From assembly GCA_028748945.1 (NCBI GenBank), contig JAQTOL010000139.1, forward strand, positions 1 through 7,923: DNA of 7,923 nucleotides. Reading direction: 5' to 3'. Numbering within the stretch: the stretch's first letter is position 1; every line of letters begins with the position of its first letter. Source of the DNA: Paludibacter sp. (GTDB taxonomy: Bacteria > Bacteroidota > Bacteroidia > Bacteroidales > Paludibacteraceae). Of this stretch, positions 1 to 7,923 are shown in pieces. Both the position numbers and the translations under genes were made by a program. The notes under the pieces were generated by a model. The model saw only the letters and a list, made by a program, of their open reading frames with translations. It was not told where the DNA came from and did no database searches.

Positions 1-2
1 CT

Positions 3-5422
<5,420 letters not shown>

Positions 5423-5477
5423 ATTAGGTAGTTCATTAAAATAAGAATTTAATTATCATTAAATAACTAATCAAAAA

Positions 5478-5502
5478 TCCCCTTTAGGGGATATAGGGGT
5501 CA
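5478..5502 (+). repeat. Intergenic palindromic element, plus orientation (copy C), just upstream of the aldolase start
   Basis: Stem CCCCTTTAGGGG (5479-5490) followed by ATATAGGGGTCA. The AGGGG tail ends 8 bases before the ATG at 5508 and may double as a weak ribosome binding site. It is inverted relative to copy B; the two are separated by about 55 AT-rich bases holding no gene and no recognisable promoter, so the transcript could fold B against C into a long stem. Confidence 0.75.
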
Positions 5503-5507
5503 TCATT

Positions 5508-6410
5508 ATGAAAACAACATTACGTGGAATTGTTCCACCATTAGTAACACCATTATTAGATAACGACACATTAGATGACGCCGGTCTTGAGCGTTTGATC
5601 GAACATGTAATTGAAGGAGGTGTAAACGGAATATTTATTCTCGGTACAACGGGTGAAGCACAAAGTCTGAGCTTTGAACTTCGGTACGAAATGATTAAAA
5701 AAACGGCTCATTTTTTAAATAAAAGATTACCATTATTGGTTGGAATTTCCGATACTTCTTTGGTCGACAGCGTATCGTTGGGAAATCTGGCTGCTGAATT
5801 TGGTGCAGATGCCGTCGTATCTGCCCCACCCTATTATTTTGCTACTGGTCAACCTGAACTGGCTGAATTTTATGAACAACTGATTCCTCAATTGGAACTG
5901 CCTGTTTATTTGTACAATATGCCTACTCACACCAAAGTTTCATTTGCACCTTCTACTATTCGCCGCATTGCTGAAAATCCTAAAGTAATCGGATTCAAAG
6001 ACAGTTCGGCAAACGGAGGTTATTTTCAATCGGTCATGTACGAAATGCGTGATCGTCCTGAATTTTCTATCTTTGTGGGACCGGAAGAGATGATGGCCGA
6101 AGTGGTTTTGATGGGAGCCCACGGAGGTGTTAATGGCGGAGCCAATATGTTTCCAAAATTATATGTTGACTTGTACAAGGCAGCTGTTGCAAAAGATGTG
6201 GATAAAGTTCGTGAACTTCATGCCAAAGTAATGCAAATCAGTTCAACTATTTACACCGTTGGAAGTTATGGTTCAAGCTATTTAAAAGGAGTAAAGTCAG
6301 GTCTGTCTGTTTTGGGAATTTGCAGCGATTTTCTGGCAGCTCCATTCAATAAATTCGACGAAGAGCATAAAGACAAAATTCATCAGGCAATTGAAGCTTT
6401 AGAATTATAA
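5508..6410 (+). CDS. DapA/NanA-superfamily (DHDPS-like) Schiff-base aldolase or lyase
   Basis: A 300-residue, single-domain (beta/alpha)8 protein of the usual family length. Class I aldolase features are visible: GTTGE at 46-50 (the pyruvate-carboxylate binding loop), Tyr136 in YLYNMP (equivalent to DapA Tyr133) and the Schiff-base lysine Lys164 in GFKDSS (DapA Lys161). DapA Arg138, which binds the aspartate semialdehyde carboxylate, is replaced by His141 (YNMPTHTK), so a lysine-biosynthetic dihydrodipicolinate synthase is unlikely. Members of this family cleave or form 2-keto acids with pyruvate: sialic acid lyase, 2-keto-3-deoxy-gluconate aldolase, 5-keto-4-deoxy-glucarate dehydratase, hydroxyproline-pathway enzymes. 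It is cytosolic, lies 91 bases after the GH2 gene and 53 before the transporter, which suggests a catabolic role on an imported sugar acid. Exact substrate is not readable from the sequence. Confidence 0.9.
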   Translation: MKTTLRGIVPPLVTPLLDNDTLDDAGLERLIEHVIEGGVNGIFILGTTGEAQSLSFELRYEMIKKTAHFLNKRLPLLVGISDTSLVDSVSLGNLAAEFGADAVVSAPPYYFATGQPELAEFYEQLIPQLELPVYLYNMPTHTKVSFAPSTIRRIAENPKVIGFKDSSANGGYFQSVMYEMRDRPEFSIFVGPEEMMAEVVLMGAHGGVNGGANMFPKLYVDLYKAAVAKDVDKVRELHAKVMQISSTIYTVGSYGSSYLKGVKSGLSVLGICSDFLAAPFNKFDEEHKDKIHQAIEALEL

Positions 6411-6435
6411 TTTTCTCCATACAATTTGATTAAAA

Positions 6436-6463
6436 TCTTGGCTCTTGGTTCTAAAATCTAATA
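6436..6463 (+). repeat. Four-unit heptamer repeat abutting the transporter start codon
   Basis: Four successive 7-base units all begin with TCT: TCTTGGC, TCTTGGT, TCTAAAA, TCTAATA. The last unit ends exactly at the base before the ATG at 6464. On the minus strand this reads as units ending in AGA (ACCAAGA, GCCAAGA, TTTTAGA). There is no purine-rich ribosome binding site in this leader, so translation initiation must rely on other signals or on coupling to the upstream gene. Confidence 0.5.
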
Positions 6464-7708
6464 ATGAAAAATACAAAACTTTATCCCTGGCTGGTAGTTG
6501 CCATGCTGTGGTTCGTAGCCCTGCTCAATTATCTGGACAGGCAAATGCTTTCCACCATGAAACCATCGATGATGATGGATATTCACGAATTGATTTCAGC
6601 TGAGAATTTTGGAAGATTGATGGCTGTTTTCTTGTGGATTTATGCATTTATGAGTCCAATTTCGGGCATTATTGCCGACAGATTAAACCGGAAATGGATG
6701 ATTGTTGGCAGTTTATTTGTATGGTCGGGAGTAACATTGTTGATGGGTTTTGCCAAAACCTATGATGAACTTTACTGGCTTCGTGCTGTAATGGGCATCA
6801 GCGAAGCATTTTACATTCCTGCCGGTTTGTCGTTGATTGCCGATTATCATGATGGAAAAACCCGCTCCCTGGCAATTGGGATTCATACTACCGGTATTTA
6901 TCTCGGTCAGGCTTTTGGAGGTTTCGGTGCAACAATTGCCGGAAATTTTTCGTGGCAAACTACTTTTCATTGGTTTGGTTTGTTGGGAGTTGCATATAGC
7001 CTTGTTTTGATATTATTCCTCAAGGAGAAAAAAGGATATAATCTGGAATCGATCAAACAAAGTTCAATTTTCAAAGAATTTTCAAGTTCGTTCAAAGGAC
7101 TTGGAATATTATTAGGAAATATTTCATTTTGGGTTCTCTTATTTTATTTTTCAGCACCAAGTTTACCCGGTTGGGCAACTAAAAACTGGTTGCCTACTCT
7201 TTTGTCCGAAAGTTTACATTTACTCATGACCGAAGCCGGACCATTGGCTACTATAACAATGGCAATGGCTTCCTTTGCCGGAGTTCTGATTGGTGGTGTG
7301 CTATCCGATAAATGGGTGCAAAAACATCTGAAAGGACGTATTTATACCGGAGTTATTGGATTAGCACTGACTATTCCGGCATTAGTTTTACTGGGTTACG
7401 GACATAGTTTTCCTACAATTTTAGGTGGTGCACTATGTTTCGGATTAGGTTTTGGAATTTTCGATGTAAACAATATGCCCATTCTTTGCCAGTTCGTTTC
7501 GCCACGCTACCGCGCAACAGGCTATGGTTTAATGAATTTGGTAGGAATTGCTTCGGGGGCCGTTATAACCGGCTTCCTGGGGAAATCGGCTGATGCCGGA
7601 AATTTGGGCAGCAATTTTGCCATTCTTGGACTTGTGGTTATTGTAGCTATTATATTGCAATTAACCACATTGAACCCAAAAACAATTAATATGATTGAAG
7701 ACCTCTAA
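6464..7708 (+). CDS. MFS transporter, probable sugar-acid or sugar importer
   Basis: A 414-residue polytopic inner-membrane protein with about 12 hydrophobic helices in two six-helix halves split by a charged loop near residues 187-210. TM1 ends in LLNYLDRQ (20-27), resembling the NYLDR motif of the anion:cation symporter branch (hexuronate and related organic anions). The MFS loop 2-3 motif is GIIADRLNRKW (68-78), repeated in diverged form in the second half as GGVLSDKWVQKHLKGR. TM5 has GIYLGQAFGG. The start ATG is supported by the immediate KNTKLYPWLVVAM helix; no Shine-Dalgarno is seen. It follows the aldolase gene by 53 bases without a terminator and probably supplies that enzyme's pathway. 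Substrate is inferred only from context and the NYLDR resemblance; a neutral sugar or dicarboxylate is possible. Confidence 0.88.
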   Translation: MKNTKLYPWLVVAMLWFVALLNYLDRQMLSTMKPSMMMDIHELISAENFGRLMAVFLWIYAFMSPISGIIADRLNRKWMIVGSLFVWSGVTLLMGFAKTYDELYWLRAVMGISEAFYIPAGLSLIADYHDGKTRSLAIGIHTTGIYLGQAFGGFGATIAGNFSWQTTFHWFGLLGVAYSLVLILFLKEKKGYNLESIKQSSIFKEFSSSFKGLGILLGNISFWVLLFYFSAPSLPGWATKNWLPTLLSESLHLLMTEAGPLATITMAMASFAGVLIGGVLSDKWVQKHLKGRIYTGVIGLALTIPALVLLGYGHSFPTILGGALCFGLGFGIFDVNNMPILCQFVSPRYRATGYGLMNLVGIASGAVITGFLGKSADAGNLGSNFAILGLVVIVAIILQLTTLNPKTINMIEDL

Positions 7709-7723
7709 ATCCCCTAAAGGGGA
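7700..7723 (-). repeat. Intergenic palindromic element, minus orientation (copy D), containing the MFS stop codon
   Basis: On the minus strand: TCCCCTTTAGGGG, then ATTTAGAGGTC, closely matching copy C (ATATAGGGGTC). The palindrome CCCCTAAAGGGG lies at 7711-7722. The tail on the plus strand is GACCTCTAAAT, so the final D-L codons and the TAA stop (7706-7708) of the transporter gene lie within the element. The stem followed by AAAATTAT could act as a weak terminator. Confidence 0.7.
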
Positions 7724-7753
7724 AAATTATATTACCTACAAATTTTAAATCAT

Positions 7754-7782
7754 TTTGCTGTAAAAACTATTCAGTATCTTTG
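7754..7782 (+). promoter_or_regulatory. Bacteroidetes-type promoter for the downstream gene
   Basis: TTTG at 7754-7757 (-33 element) and TATCTTTG at 7775-7782 (-7 element, consensus TAnnTTTG) with a 17-base spacer. This is the housekeeping sigma consensus known in Bacteroidetes. Transcription would begin at about 7787-7790, leaving a leader of roughly 45 bases that contains copy E of the palindromic repeat. It is the only full-match promoter noticed in the window. Confidence 0.75.
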
Positions 7783-7810
7783 CATTAAGATATCAATACT
7801 AATTTTTAAT

Positions 7811-7832
7811 GCCCCTTTAGGGGTTAGGGGTC
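7811..7832 (+). repeat. Intergenic palindromic element, plus orientation (copy E), just upstream of the phosphatase-like start
   Basis: Stem CCCCTTTAGGGG (7812-7823) followed by TTAGGGGTC. It is inverted relative to copy D, about 87 bases away, and the two could pair over more than 20 bases, enclosing the promoter. The AGGGG tail ends 5 bases before the ATG at 7836, a plausible Shine-Dalgarno position. Confidence 0.78.
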
Positions 7833-7835
7833 AAT

Positions 7836-7923
7836 ATGAATTATCAAACTATCACCGAGCAAGTTATTGAACTTACCAACGAAGTGGCAGCTTAAATTAA
7901 CCGCGAAAGCCAGAACTTTTCGT
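7836..7923 (+). pseudogene. Inositol-monophosphatase-like gene start, with in-frame TAA at codon 20 (3' partial)
   Basis: The ATG at 7836 opens MNYQTITEQVIELTNEVAA, then TAA (7893-7895), and the same frame continues as INRESQNFS to the window end. Across the stop this resembles the N-terminal helix of Bacteroidetes inositol monophosphatase (SuhB/CysQ-like) proteins, which typically read V-I-x-L-x-x-E-V-x-x-F-I-R-x-E-x-x-x-F-S; the stop sits where an aromatic residue (Phe, TTT) is usual. A proper promoter and start context precede it. The family call rests on about 28 residues and no catalytic motif is in view. Possibilities: a genuine nonsense mutation, a sequence error near a contig end, or a 19-residue unrelated peptide. 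Confidence 0.5.

Noticed and set aside
5423..5477. Search for a promoter or small RNA in the AT-rich stretch between repeats B and C
   Set aside because: No TAnnTTTG element, no independent hairpin with a U-tract and no small open frame with a plausible start were found.
5508..6410. Annotation of the aldolase as dapA or nanA
   Set aside because: His replaces the DHDPS arginine in YNMPTHTK, and the motifs do not match typical sialic acid lyase; no other sialic acid or lysine gene is in the window.

Overview
The window looks like a chromosomal segment of a Bacteroidota bacterium, probably an environmental Bacteroidales-type organism. Three observations support this: a type IX secretion (Por) C-terminal sorting domain on the first gene, a Bacteroidetes-type promoter (TTTG, then TAnnTTTG) near 7754-7782, and a LacZ-type glycoside hydrolase with a signal peptide. 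Base composition is AT-rich, Shine-Dalgarno sequences are weak, and all recognisable genes lie on the + strand. Genus cannot be assigned from the sequence alone.

Layout. (1) Positions 3-2072 hold the 3' part of a large secreted CotH-kinase-family protein whose true start lies before the window. It is closed by a strong hairpin terminator at 2093-2134. (2) Positions 2192-7708 carry three co-directional genes: an exported GH2 LacZ-type beta-glycosidase, a DapA/NanA-superfamily (Schiff-base) aldolase or lyase that lacks the DHDPS-specific arginine, and a 12-helix MFS transporter. The gaps are 91 and 53 bases and no convincing terminator lies between the genes, so they plausibly form a catabolic operon. 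In that model a sugar is released outside the cytoplasm, a (possibly acidic) product is imported, and a 2-keto acid is cleaved. The substrate cannot be read from sequence. A lysine in the GH2 at the position where E. coli LacZ has the Na+ ligand Asn604 hints at an acidic sugar. (3) Positions 7709-7835 are an intergenic region with a clear promoter. It leads into the start of an inositol-monophosphatase-like gene that carries an in-frame TAA at codon 20 and runs off the window.

The most unusual structure is a set of short G/C-rich palindromic elements (core CCCCTTTAGGGG followed by a TAGGGGTC-like tail). Four copies form two inverted pairs, each pair bracketing an intergenic region. The minus-oriented copy supplies or overlaps the stop codon of the upstream gene, and the plus-oriented copy ends 5-8 bases before the start codon of the downstream gene. 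A related, longer element sits in frame inside the GH2 gene and adds about 14-15 residues to a loop. A separate heptamer repeat abuts the start codon of the transporter gene. No tRNA, rRNA, CRISPR array or transposase gene was seen.
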